Below, piece after piece: positions 46,974 to 57,958 of a stretch of DNA of 64,000 nt (its first letter is position 1; the number at the start of each line of letters is the position of its first letter). The notes beneath the pieces were generated by a model. That model had not been told where the DNA came from. It made no database searches and saw only the letters and a program-made list of their open reading frames with translations. The position numbers and the translations under genes are program-made. This DNA is from Gremmenia infestans (taxonomy: Eukaryota > Ascomycota > Leotiomycetes > Helotiales > Hamatocanthoscyphaceae): positions 1 to 64,000 of the forward strand of contig JAFEVB010000031.1 of the NCBI GenBank assembly GCA_032629725.1, written 5' to 3'.

Positions 46974-47479
46974 CTACTCTGTATTGCTAAAACTGCTTTC
47001 ACTCTCACACCTAGCAAAATCTCCTTTTTTCCACCTAGGCCTTGGCTTCGGTCTCAGCCTATCCCACAAAGCCCTGCACCACGCCCACAACGCCCACCAC
47101 CACGCCCAGTCCCGCGCCCTCCTATCCTGCTCCAGCAGATCCTCCGTGTGCGCTACCATGACCCACGCATCGTGCTCGATGTCGGCGGCATATGCGCCTA
47201 CGATGCCCCGTCCTAGGGCGCCGGGGTACCACAGCTCGACTTCGGAGAGGGTGCGGAAGTTGGCGTGGGGGGCTTCTGTTCGAACGCGTGCCATAGCTGT
47301 GCAGCGTGTATTGAGGTTAGTGCCGTTTTACTTTACTCCGTATAGGTGATGTGATATGATGTGGTGTTTTAGGAGGAGGGCGGCGCCGTACCGCGTTTCT
47401 TCAGTTTGTCCTGGTAGCGGAAGATCTGGGCCACGGTTTGGTGTCCTGTAGCTGAGGGTTTATAAGAAACGCTCGCCAT
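46974..47479 (-). CDS. Small Trp-rich protein, 136 aa, unknown (tandem pair, copy 2)
   Basis: Two exons, 47479-47392 and 47296-46974, total 137 codons, again with a phase-1 intron after a short first exon (MASVSYKPSATGHQTVAQIF, then RYQDKLKKR). The central part reads TLSEVELWYPGALGRGIVG, AYAADIEHDAWVMVAHTEDL, and then a dense aromatic segment with eight Trp: WAWWWALWAWCRALWDRLR. The tail is basic, then Ser/Glu-rich. The Trp segment could be a short membrane or membrane-surface helix. No family recognised. Its likeness to copy 1 (short exon, phase-1 intron, C-terminal Trp segment) suggests an old duplication, but sequence identity is weak. Confidence 0.65.
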
Positions 47480-49870
47480 CGATCTCTGCATATCAGGTTG
47501 TGTTTAATAATTATAAGGGGAAGGAAAGGGGAAACTGTGAAATTCGAAATATATAGGTAGGTGACGGTATAGAAGAGCTAAAGTAGTTTTGGTTTAGTCA
47601 ACTTCAAGTCAAGTCAACAACTTTAGTATACCTATAATACGTGCGTGTAACCATGGTCCATCATATCAATTACCGCTTAACATATATCCTGGATGCATCT
47701 AGCCGTAAGAAATACTTTTCCTCTCTTGGTCCTGCGGATAGGATTTTGAGAAGCCTTGGTTTTCAATAGTTCATGGGAGAGACTTACGACTGCATCCCGA
47801 CACCTTTTACCAGCAGAAATTTCGTATGAAAAAGAGAATAAATGGAAGACCTAAGTTGCTAGCGACTGGAGATTTATAGCTTTGAGGTTTTAGCGTGTGT
47901 GTTTGTTAGAGACTAATAACTCAATGAAATGGGAAGTCGAAGAAAATGACAGCGGGAACTAACGCGCCTGGCATTACTACCTAGTTTCTTTTGCTCGTCC
48001 AGTCATTCTAAGGGTTGGAACACTTGTCTATGAATGACTAAGTTTTCTATTACGACTATATATATTAGACAAAAGGCGATGAAGGTTGAAAACAAAGACT
48101 AGGACATGTCTCTTGAATAAGAAGTCACTTATGATCTCTATGCTCTGTTTTACTATCTTGCAAATCTGGTTCTTTTGCACGTTTCACCTCGAGCTTTGAA
48201 AAAGGAGGGGTAGAAAATGCGCTCCAGACAGTCGAACCGAAAACTGTAGGATGAATAGTCGAACTGAATTTTTCAAGAGAGACTGTTCACCTACTTACCT
48301 TTGAGTATACCATTTATTCCCACCAGCAATCCATACTTGCGACAGCCACTCTGTGGTCCTTGCACGTGATGTACGTTGTGAAAAGGAGGGGTCAATCGGC
48401 TAATCCTCCCCCGGAACGGTGCCCCGCACTGCGGTGTAGGACGGCAGAAAAGATGACGCCACAAAAAAGATTGGAAAAAGATTCTCTCGAGAAGGGAAAA
48501 ACAGATGAAAGCGATTGTAGGCGACACAGAGATGTATTACATGTATGCCTACTACAAGAGTGAAGGTTACATCTGAGCAAATAGTAAAAGGAGTCAGGAC
48601 GCGTGGTATGACTCTTTGTTGACTCTTTTTTCTTGGAGGGGAAACATAGATGCGTCATTCTGTTGTGAGAGTCGAGTCGAGCCCGGCCTGGCTTGGCTTT
48701 AGGAAGAAACTGGTGTGCTGGCTAAGGTAGTTATGGGAGCAAGGTAAGGTGAGAAAGGATTGGCTCACTCTAGAGTATAGATAGGACAGATACCTAGGTA
48801 GGTGGTATGTATGTATATGTTTAGAGTAGGTACTTAACTTGTGCTTGTGCTACCTGCTAATTCGTAGGTACTGCGACTACCCTTGCTGGCGCTTGCTCTC
48901 ACCTTGAAATAGAGAAGTGAAGTCTTCACCCCTCAGTCTTCATAGAGGGGTAACTATCATCATACGCGCTCTGCTGTCTACCTATCTACGGAGTATACTT
49001 TAGCTGTAACTTGAATTCATAAAGTGATGTCCAGATGTAGCGGTGAAGGCGTGAGGCAACCAATCATCTTCATTGCTCCTCCTGCACTGTCCAAAGCTAT
49101 GACCAATGACCGATAATATATGCTCCGTACTATGTGATGATTATGTGGGGCTCTACCAAGGTACATGAGGCCGTGGTAGACGCTTAGGCCCAAAAAACCG
49201 CGGATACTATACTTTTGGCTTCGAGGCTAAGCGAGAAAATTATAATACTACCGCCTGTCCCCTTCCCTTGCCTTTCCTCTCCTTCCCCCCTCCTCTTCTC
49301 TCCTACAACCACATCACTCCACCAAACAGACAACGAAGTCACCTTACAATACACTTACAGAATATCCTCAATACCATTATCCCTTCGTCGAATCATGCCT
49401 CAGGCTATCGCTGGACTGTGAATGCCCACTGCGGGTGTGCGCGAGAGCATGCCCGCAGTCCTTCAGCCCACCGAAACTTTCAATCTAATACGACCTCGAC
49501 GAAGTTACCAGACTCTACCTGTCTACTGCTACCTAGTCCAGTCCACCTCTAGACAGATACGCATTCAGTCAGAGAGTTTGTTCATTATACACAATTACAG
49601 ATCGAGTTTCGCTTTCCCAGCCAGAAAGGCGTGAGCTCTGTCCGCGAGCGATCTTTCCCCCACCATCCCGAATCCCGAGTCAACCAGACCATCTACGACC
49701 CCTCTACAACCCCTCTATACTTTTCGATAATCTCAATCGACCCTAATAACCATACATCGTCCATATCTGCAGGAAGGAACCCGGAGACGCAACTTCTACT
49801 GGAGATTTTGCTCCTTTTGAGGCTACACCGCAATTTCCCCACCAACACCATACCCCCATAATCAACCAAA
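47480..49870. promoter_or_regulatory. Long intergenic region and leader with upstream reading frames
   Basis: About 2.4 kb without a supported gene. 48.78-49.0 kb is rich in TAGGTA/TACCTA. TACTCCGTA or its complement occurs at 47334 and 48987. The last 650 bp look like promoter plus leader of the acidic nuclear protein: a pyrimidine-rich core (about 49255-49305), then an 8-codon upstream frame at 49395-49421 directly followed by ATG 49422 opening a 70-codon frame to 49634. Frames at 48291-48658 are motif-free. Confidence 0.5.
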
Positions 49871-51503
49871 ATGTCGCGAAACATGCGACAGAAAACCCCT
49901 GTGACTCCGGTCCCCAAGTCCAAACGGACATCTACCAAACCCTCAGTCACTTCTGACGACGACGATTACGATGCGGTCAACGAAATATCTGATAGCAGCG
50001 ACGAGGACGAGCCAGATGTCGAGGAGGCCGAGGAGGCAGCCATCATCGAAGATCCCTACTCTGAAGATGAAGGCTCACTTCCCTCTCGGCCAAATGAATA
50101 CGATGAATCTAGTTGGGAAGGATTTGGAGATTCTCCCCTGCAAGAGAACTTTTTTGAAGACCACTTTGCTACGTCAGTCGAGCAAGAACTAACTACTGGT
50201 ACGGCTGGATGGACTACTACCGCTCCTTCGTCTGATACAGATGCTACCGCAACACCTCGACGAGTTAGGTTCAACATTGATACAAGTGACGACTCGGAGA
50301 TTGATTTTCAAGAGTACCCCGACCCCTGCCACTTTCTTGACCAAGCCAGTTTGAACCCAAAGTTTCGCGAGAGGATTGAGCAGGACGACGATGAAGTTTC
50401 GAGTGATGGCGGTCATTGGGCTTGGAATGAAAGTTCAAGTTCACATACCCAGTCAGACGAAGCTGGCGAAAGCGCAGATTCTGAGAGCTCAGACTACGAT
50501 TCGTACGGTGTGTAGTCAAAAGCGTGCTTCCCGAATACTGCTGACGTGAAGAATAGACGATGAAACTGATGAGGACATCCCCGTAGGCGCTGCCGCTCCT
50601 CCTCTCCGCACGGTTCTTCGACGCCCGTCTGTTTCTTCGTCCGACTCGGCAGAAGATATCACCGTTGTTCGCGAGTGGCATGGGTCAACGCCCAAGCTCG
50701 GAAGTTGGAAGCGCGATCGAAACAAGCCTTTTGTCATGTCGGACAGCAGTGGAAAGAAACTGCTCATGTTCAAAGCTCCTAGACGAAGAATCAGTTTCAA
50801 CACGGCGGCCGGGGAAATGCAGATGGTGCCAAGGAATACACCTATGGAAGAGATGTCACCGATGCTCAGCAACTCTGCGAACCTTATGATGAGTGGTATG
50901 GCCCCAATTGATCGATTTGGAGCGGGACCAGCTATTGGACCACCTGAAGCTTTTTACCCCTTTACGTCTATTTCCAGCGATGGCCTCATCACGCAATATA
51001 CTGACGAGGATGAAGATGAAGATGATATCGACGGCATCGACAGTGACAACCTCTGGGATATCAACGACATGATCGATTTCGGAGATGGGAGTTCCGATAG
51101 CGAAGAAGGCGCTTCTCCTTCAAGCGACACAGCAGAAGCTACTTCGACCCCTGCTCGCCCAACGACCGCTACCAGCGAAGACCAAGCCCATCCTCTCCTC
51201 AACCACTTCCATAACCCTTCGGTCGTCGGCGCTTTTCGTAGTCACCAGAACCTCCATCAATTGATGACGCGCGACAACGTCTCGCAAGATTCTCTCGCCT
51301 TTTCAGGTCCGTTACAACAGGGAACTTTGAGGGGTATCAAGGGAGGACGATTCGCCGCTGCCAACAAGTCCATTACGCCTAGACGTAAGACGCTTCAGCA
51401 GCCCATGGGATCGAGTCCTGGAAGCCCTCTGGCTAATGCTGGCAAGCGAAAGTTTAATGGAGATGAGTTTGGGGTCCATAAACGCCATCGTAGTATTTTT
51501 TGA
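49871..51503 (+). CDS. Acidic, disordered nuclear-type protein with an RVRF (PP1-docking-like) motif
   Basis: Exons 49871-50507 and 50557-51503 (528 codons, 527 aa). No catalytic domain. The N-terminal third has Asp/Glu/Ser tracts (SDDDDYDAVNEISDSSDEDE). RRVRFNIDTSDDSEID contains an RVxF-type docking motif as used by PP1 partners. The second exon starts with another acidic patch (DDETDEDIPVG), then a short conserved-looking block, WHGSTPKLGSWKRDRNKPF, and KKLLMFKAPRRRISFNTAA. More acidic tracts and a basic C-terminus (PRRKTLQQ, GKRKFNGDEF, HKRHRSIF) suggest a nuclear localisation signal. I cannot assign a function; a chromatin or phosphatase-scaffold role is speculative. The long leader implies translational control. 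Confidence 0.75.
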
Positions 51504-53406
51504 GTCACATCTGAACTCTTGATGGCTAATACGCCGAGGACGGCATGACAGCAGATTGCTGTTATCCCTGGCCTCAACCTTTGCATTTGTTCGTCTATTT
51601 AGACAAAAGTCGTTTGGCATAAAAGTGTTTCAACTTTGCATTTCTTTTTGCGTTGCTTTTTTAGTTTATACGCGTGTGTACAATTGGTTCCTTGTCCTTC
51701 TAGGGATATTTCTCTCGCAAGTAGTTTGGACCGGTTCAGTCCAAACTATACTTGCTAGATGAGATTTGGTAGCTGGATTCTTTGCTGTGGTTGGTGTGTG
51801 TATATATTGCGTTGGACTGGTGCATTGGTGAACGACTATATGCTGGACAGACAGGCGCACTGGCGTTGGAAGGAAATCAAGACATATGTCTTGCTTGGTG
51901 GGCATGAAGTGGTAGATAGACTTTGGCATGGGCAGTCTGCACCTGCACCAATGTTTTCCTATCATCGATAGTGTGTGTTCCCAAGCATCTAGCATCAATG
52001 AAAGAAAAGAAAAGTCTATAACATGCATATGTTTGAAGCTATTTGATTATCGTGAATATTGAAGAGTGGAAGGAGGTCAGGTGGTTGACAAGGCTACGTA
52101 CGATATCCTTAGGTACTGCGGCGAAGCATACGTACCGCGTACTTGTACTGCATACACCGTAGGTCGTCAGCAATGCAAGGCCGGGCTGTGCCAGGCAGGG
52201 GTATCATTATCTCAAAGTAGAAAGAAAGCCTTGCCTTGCCTGGCATGGCTTTGAATACTTAGCACTTACATAATTCATAAACATATACGACGTAGGATAG
52301 GTAACTTACCAGCTTTCTTTTCTCCGTTTGTTCATTCGAGAGAAAGTAAGGAAGGTATATAAACGACTTTGCCATCCCATCGCCATCGCCATCGCTACAT
52401 ACTATTAAAACGATATACCTACTGTACCTAAAGTAGGTAGCTTAGGTATCAAAAGCCAGAATGTGATGGCATGGCAGAAAACGACTAAGGGTAGTGGTAG
52501 TGAAGTAGGAAGAAAATATAAGATTACCTTACTTGGTAGTATGTAGCCGTACGTAGGTAGGTAGGTAGGTGAAGATCGTATAATACGTCTAGTCTCTATC
52601 TAGCTATTGCTCTCCCTCTCTCTCTCTGTGTCTTTTTCTTTATATTTTTAATAAATGGGTAGGAAGAAAGAAGGAGGGAGGAGGGAGGAGGGAGGATGGA
52701 GGAGGTAAAGGTAAGTATACCCCTGCTTCCATCGGGGAATTTCCATGCTGACTGTGGTGCCAAGAGTAGCAGTGGACTGTTTTGGGTTTAGTTGGGTTGA
52801 AGGGGGGGGGGATAAATTAAGGTTTGTCTGGGGTTGGATTGGTGGATGGGATGGGTGGGTGGTCTGTGCGTCGCTATTGACAGTGAGAGTGAGTGAGATT
52901 GACTGACACTTGAATCTTGAAAGATATTTGATTGGCGTGTGGGATTAAGAATTATGATATATGAGATTGATATAGTATTATATGAAGATTTTATAATGAT
53001 AATACACAAGTAAAGTCCATGCGCATCAAAGGAAGGAAATCATCTCGTCATACATGAAAGCAGTGCGCAATCACCCACCCGCCGCATCTCCCCATCTCTG
53101 TCTATCTTTCTGTCTTTAGAAACATCTCACTGCTTTGGTTCCCGCATCGATATATCCCTCTCCGAGCCCAGCCAATCACAGACAGCATATTACGCCAACA
53201 TGCACTATTCCGTTTGGTGGAGGCTGTACGGAAGCGCTAGTGCAGGTGGCTGTCTATAAGCGGAAGAAGTGATGCATGGACGGACATGATCCTTTGATTG
53301 ATTCATAAAGACGTGACACCCGTTGCTTTGTGTTATGTTAAAGAAGGGACATTGCGGAGTGCATACGACATACTATATGCCAACAACTCCACATTGACGA
53401 TTCACG
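51504..53406. other. Long low-complexity intergenic region, no gene
   Basis: About 1.9 kb. Contains TAGG repeats (52553-52571), CT repeats (about 52611-52628), a GGA-rich polypurine tract (about 52661-52708), a G10 run at about 52802 and GTGAGA-type repeats near 52880. These are typical of fungal promoters and large spacers. Short frames in it are motif-free. No RNA gene recognised. Confidence 0.5.
52553..52571. repeat. (TAGG)n microsatellite
   Basis: Five consecutive TAGG units after GTACG. It lies among several other simple repeats in the same spacer. Confidence 0.85.
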
Positions 53407-54951
53407 ATGAAGTTACTACAATATTCTGCTGTTGTTGCTGCGAGTCTTGGTTAGTCAGATTGTCATTCCCCGCACATACTGATAGTAGATATATGCTAAT
53501 AACGGATAATCCCCAGCACCGCTCGCATCCTCCCTCGCAACCTACGCACCCATCTCCTCGGGCCCCTCCTACAGCGTTGGAATCCCGCCCAATTCCCCCA
53601 TCTCCACGTCCTCCCAGGGCGGAATCTACTTCTCGCTCTCAGCACCTACATCTTATCAATGGGTCGGTCTGGGAATCGGCAAGCAAATGGCTGGCGCTAC
53701 CATCTTTGTCATGTACGCCGATGGGAATGGTAACGTGACAATCAGTGGACGGGATGGAGGACAGGGACATGTAGAGCCAGAATTGGATTCTGCGCTGATG
53801 GCTGGTGTGACGCTGCTGGAGGGTAGTGGGGTGAATGGGAGTATGATGACTGCCAATGTTCACTGTAAACATTCCCAATTCGGACTGGACCGGAGCTAGT
53901 TTTGTGTTTTTAATGTTTAAGGTATGCTGACGATAGGATATAGGCACAACATGCACTCTCTCCTCAACCTCCAACTCTGCATCCTCCCCCTGGATCGCAG
54001 CCTGGCACTCCGGAGCAGCACTCAACACCAACGATGCAGGAACCGACATCGACCAGCACGGAAACGACGACTATCGCCAATTCACGCTCGATCTAACCAA
54101 AGCCTCTCTTTCCGCCGATTCAAACCCTTTCATCGTAGACGCTTCATCTTCCTCTTCACCTTCGAATTCATCTCCCGCAAGCCCGAGTTCGAGTTCTGGT
54201 TCCGCTTCTGACGATAGTTCAAGCAGCACCACCGAATCAAGCGAAAGCAGGAATGAACGCTTCGATAAAGCACATGGCATTATCATGGGTCTCGTTGTCG
54301 TTATCCTCTTCCCAGCTGGCGCTATACTCATGCGCACTGTTCGCCATCCGTGGATTCACGCTGGTGTGCAGATTTTGAGTCTCGCGCTCTTGATAGCTGG
54401 GCTTGCGCTGGGTGTTAAATTGGCGCAGTATACTGACCAAGTAAGACTGTTTTCTTTCTTCCTCTGTTTCTCCCCTTTCTTCATCTCGTTTCGGGTAGTA
54501 TCGCATTCATGATTTAGTATTTCATTTCATATTTTATTTACCTACTATTGCCAATACTAAATACATGCTATCCTTTTGCCAATATACTAACACTACCCAG
54601 CTCTGGGCTAACACACACACGAAACTCGGCGTCGCAGTCGTCGCGCTCTTCCTCCTGCAACCCTTCCTCGGCCTAGCCCACCACTTCCTGTACCAAAAAC
54701 ACTCATCCCGCACCCCCGTGTCACACGTCCACATCTGGTATGGCCGCATCCTGATGATCCTGGCTGTTATCAACGGGGGTCTGGGCCTGCAATTGGCCGC
54801 TAACACGAGGAGCGGCGAGATTGTGTATGGGGTGCTGGCGGGTGTCATGGCGGTGGTCTATGTGGTTATTGTTGTGCTCAGACGGCAAGGCCCTGGGATT
54901 GGACGGATGGGGGAGAGGAAGACGGAGAGTGAGGGGGGGAGTCCGCGTTAA
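53407..54951 (+). CDS. Membrane protein with DOMON/CDH-type cytochrome domain and cytochrome b561-like domain
   Basis: 412 aa from exons 53407-53449, 53517-53864, 53944-54440 and 54601-54951 (413 codons). A signal peptide (MKLLQYSAVVAASL) is followed by an extracellular domain with the pattern of the haem-b cytochrome domain of cellobiose dehydrogenases (GGIYFSLSAPTSYQWVGLGI, IFVMYADGNGNVTISGRDGG, GHVEPEL, SPWIAAWHSG). A Ser-rich linker leads to a five-helix b561-like region: HGIIMGLVVVILFPAGAIL, HPWIHAGVQILSLALLIAG, THTKLGVAVVALFLLQPFLG, HVHIWYGRILMILAVINGG and VYGVLAGVMAVVYVVIVVL. Several His suited to haem ligation sit in the helices. Predicted role: electron transfer across the plasma membrane. 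The final tail is cytoplasmic. Confidence 0.88.
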
Positions 54952-55754
54952 GGCGAGTGAGGCGTGCTTGTGTTTAATGAAAGGGGTTGGGATTGGAGTT
55001 AGGTGGCCTGGTTGCGTGAGATGGCACATCTCTGTATTTAAAACTCATTATGATAGCATATCTATATGCATGCAGTTCTTAGTTGCAATTGCAATTGCAA
55101 TGCCAGCTTTTCGATTGCTTTAATTCTACCGGCGTTTTCAGAAAGGGAAACTACAGTAGTATAGGATCCGCATTCCTACAGTAGTATAGTCGAATCGAGG
55201 AAATCACAAGATACTTTATTATACTTAGTACGTGCATATTATTAGGACTGAGTGCAGGCATATGGGCGGTCATGGCAGGCTTAGAGTGGGATCCCTGCTA
55301 TTGATCGGCTCACCCCTGCACGCTTTGCATAGATGTACTCGGTACTACTTACGTAATGGTCCGCGGTCACGGTCACGGTCATGGTCATACACGCTTACAC
55401 GCAACATCAAACGACGATGCAGGCACAGGTCAAGGTCAAGGACGCCGAGACATGCATCGTGGCAGGCCTGCATTTCAATTTCTCCTAAATCTTCAGCTCA
55501 CTTCCTGTTGGTGGAATGGAATTCACAGGTTGCCTTCCTCATATCAACATCAGATTGTTACATCAGATCGACTTCCTCTATACGCGTTGGACTGCTGGTG
55601 GTTAAGGTTATGCTTCCTAGTGGCGCCATTGAATCTATTATCGATACCTAATTATACATGGATTGAAATAGCAGAAAGTCGCGACAATCTCCTCGTAAAA
55701 AAGCGCTGCAAGTGGCAAAACAGATCGATAATACCTCTACCTCAACATGAAATG
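54952..55754. other. Intergenic between convergent genes
   Basis: About 800 bp. Contains GGTCACGGTCACGGTCATGG near 55363, an imperfect short tandem repeat. Overlapping plus frames of 134-139 codons here lack motifs and I do not call them. Confidence 0.5.
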
Positions 55755-57412
55755 CTATAGCTTCACAGGAAAATGCTCCCTAAGCCACCCTCCGTAACGA
55801 TAGAAGAGGAGTGGCACTGGAAGAAAAGCCACGCCTATAAAAGCTAGGACGCTATTCCCCCACCCAAGTCCTAGGTCTGCATATAAAGACGGCCCTGCCA
55901 ATGGAATGAAAGCTGCAAAAAGAAGTCGGACAATCACGTTCGCAGCCAACGCAGAGGCGGCAGCCTCAGGGCCAAAAGCATCCACCATGTAGAGCTGAGT
56001 TGGCATTATGACCCAGAGAAAGCCGAATCCAAAGAAGAAGGTGCCGATGATGGGCACGATCCAATGAGTCTGCTTGTCGGCTGCCCAACCATACCAGAAG
56101 ATGCCGACGGGCACGGCGGGCATGACCCACATCATGGGCTTCAGCCGTCCTTCAGGTTTGGGTGAATCTCCAAGTGCCTTTTGCAGCTTGTCGCTCACGG
56201 TGGCAAAGGTTGCGAGAGAGACGGCCATTCCAAGTCCAACGCCGAGATAGGACAAGCCAGATACGCCGGCGGAGAAGTGGTATTGTTCCTCAAAGACCGT
56301 AGGGAACGTGGTGAATAGCATGAAGAGGAGGCCGAAAACGAACGCGCACAGGAGGGAAAGGAGGAGCACGATTGGTGACAGGATGAGAAGCTTTGTTGGT
56401 CGAGTAATAGCTCGGAGGAATAGCTGGCGGGGTGTCAGCCCTCGATCCATCTTCGAGACCAGAGCAGCATTGCCAGTTTCTTTCCGGAGCCGAGCAGCTT
56501 TCCATCCTAGCAGCACGGCGGCATTGGTCTCGCGGAGGAAGAAGATTGATATGGTAAATGATATCCCTGCCTAGGTCGAACCGTCAGCGACTCGAGAATA
56601 ATAGGGGTTGAGCTCTACTCACTAGGATTATGATGATCCAAAAAGTCCATCGCCAGCCAATTGATTCGGACACAAAGCCACCAATAATTGGGCCCAAGAC
56701 CTTGAAGGATCGTCAGTGTCATGACGGTTCGCGTGGATTAATGCCACCTACCGGCCCCATAAGTGGTCCCACGAAGAACAGAGACATTACCCTCCCACGC
56801 TGAGCTGGCGGGACGACATCGGCGACGGTTCCTCCGCCAACTGTCAATGGGCCCGAAGAAGCACATCCGGCAAGGAATCGAAAAACGAGAAACATGCCGG
56901 TGTCTTTGCTCAGCGCACATCCGATGATGAAGCCAATGTAAAAGACATTGCAGATGTGGTAGATCACAAGGCGTCCGTATAGTTCGGATAGCGGCGCAAT
57001 GAACATTGGCCCAACGGCGAAGCCGGCCAGGTAAATGGAGACGGTGAGACTAGTAACGGTGGTACTCGTGATATGGAACTCCTTAGCAAGCGCGGCAGCT
57101 CCAGGTGCAAACATTGTCGCGGCGAGGTTGCTGTATGTGTATTAGTCAGTACGGGAATTGCTTGGCCAAAGGAGCGCAGGAACCACCTTACGCAGTGAGC
57201 AGGAAAGAGGTGGCGAGGACGACTTGGGTCATGCGTTTCCATGCTGGCCAGTTGCGCGGATTTTGGGGATCGTCTGGCCCGTCCCAGTCGACGACATTGT
57301 CCTTTGTCTCTTGTTCAATTGCTGTTTGGTCAGATTCGCTAGATTGTTGGTCATGGTGGCCGTCTTCCAATATGGCCAGTTTCTCATGAGCGGATTCCAA
57401 GTCGGCCGCCAT
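55755..57412 (-). CDS. MFS exporter, DHA1 (drug/polyamine:H+ antiporter) family
   Basis: About 12 transmembrane segments over four exons (boundaries near 57187/57113, 56752/56702, 56625/56572). N-terminus MAADLESAHEKL, then the family box DWDGPDDPQNPRNWPAWKR. Further landmarks: MFAPGAAALAKEFHITSTTV; motif-A-like GRLVIYHICNV; FRFLAGCASSGPLTVGGGTV; ADVVPPAQRGRVMSLF; GPIIGGFVSESIGWRW; FFLRETNAAVLLGWKA; LTPRQLFLRAITRPTKLL; PVGIFWYGWAADKQTHWIVP; and a short C-terminus YGGWLREHFPVKL. Likely exports toxic compounds or polyamines at the plasma membrane. It diverges from a Zn2Cys6 regulator 546 bp away. The upstream Met at 57571 is less likely. Confidence 0.9.
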
Positions 57413-57958
57413 GATATGCTGTCGAGGGTGATGTGACTCTGGGATATTGGCGCGTGTTTCTTCACTGGTGCTAGTCTTTCTGAGGCCGCTTTGGCTAAGG
57501 TTTGTGTAGTTTATCGCTATGTTAAAGGTAGGTCGTGTTGGGTACTCGATGTCTGAGAGCAATAAGATCAATTAAAGAGTGGATGTCTTGTAGACGAAAA
57601 GAACAATAGGAAAGAGCGGCTGTTGGTTCTATATGTACAAGTATTACACTACGGATAACCCTAGCAATGTAAGGAAGTTCAATTCGCGGGGTTAGGAAGC
57701 CTAAGTCCTTTAATCATTTTATATGTGAGAATAGGAGACATATGCGGACATGTGACACGGAGGGTCGGAGGGTCGGACGGTCGGACGGTCGTTGCTTTCT
57801 CCATTGCCTCTCGGTTTGCGCCGCCAGACAGCTTCTTTCTTTTCTTGAAGTAGCCGTGAAATTGTTTGAGAGCGGACCAAAAAGCAATTCCGCTTTAGGC
57901 CTACTCAGATTGCCGCGTACGAGGTTGAGCTCCGCGAGCGCCTCAATCCAGTCACACC
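57413..57958. promoter_or_regulatory. Shared divergent promoter with a CGG-triplet array (57745-57788)
   Basis: The region between exporter and regulator holds seven CGG triplets in 44 bp, starting at 57745, 57758, 57766, 57774, 57778, 57782 and 57786. The core is GGTCGGAG followed by GGTCGGAC twice, an 8-bp tandem repeat. CGG triplets are the half-sites of Zn2Cys6 proteins, so this is a candidate operator for the regulator encoded beside it. The array lies about 170-215 bp from the regulator ATG. Confidence 0.65.

Noticed and set aside
48291..48658. Three overlapping short frames on both strands
   Set aside because: Mutually exclusive, no domain or signal, and probably part of a long intergenic region.
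55232..55760. Two overlapping plus frames of 134-139 codons
   Set aside because: Low-complexity His/Arg start created by a GGTCAC repeat, no homology seen, and in the 3' space between convergent genes.
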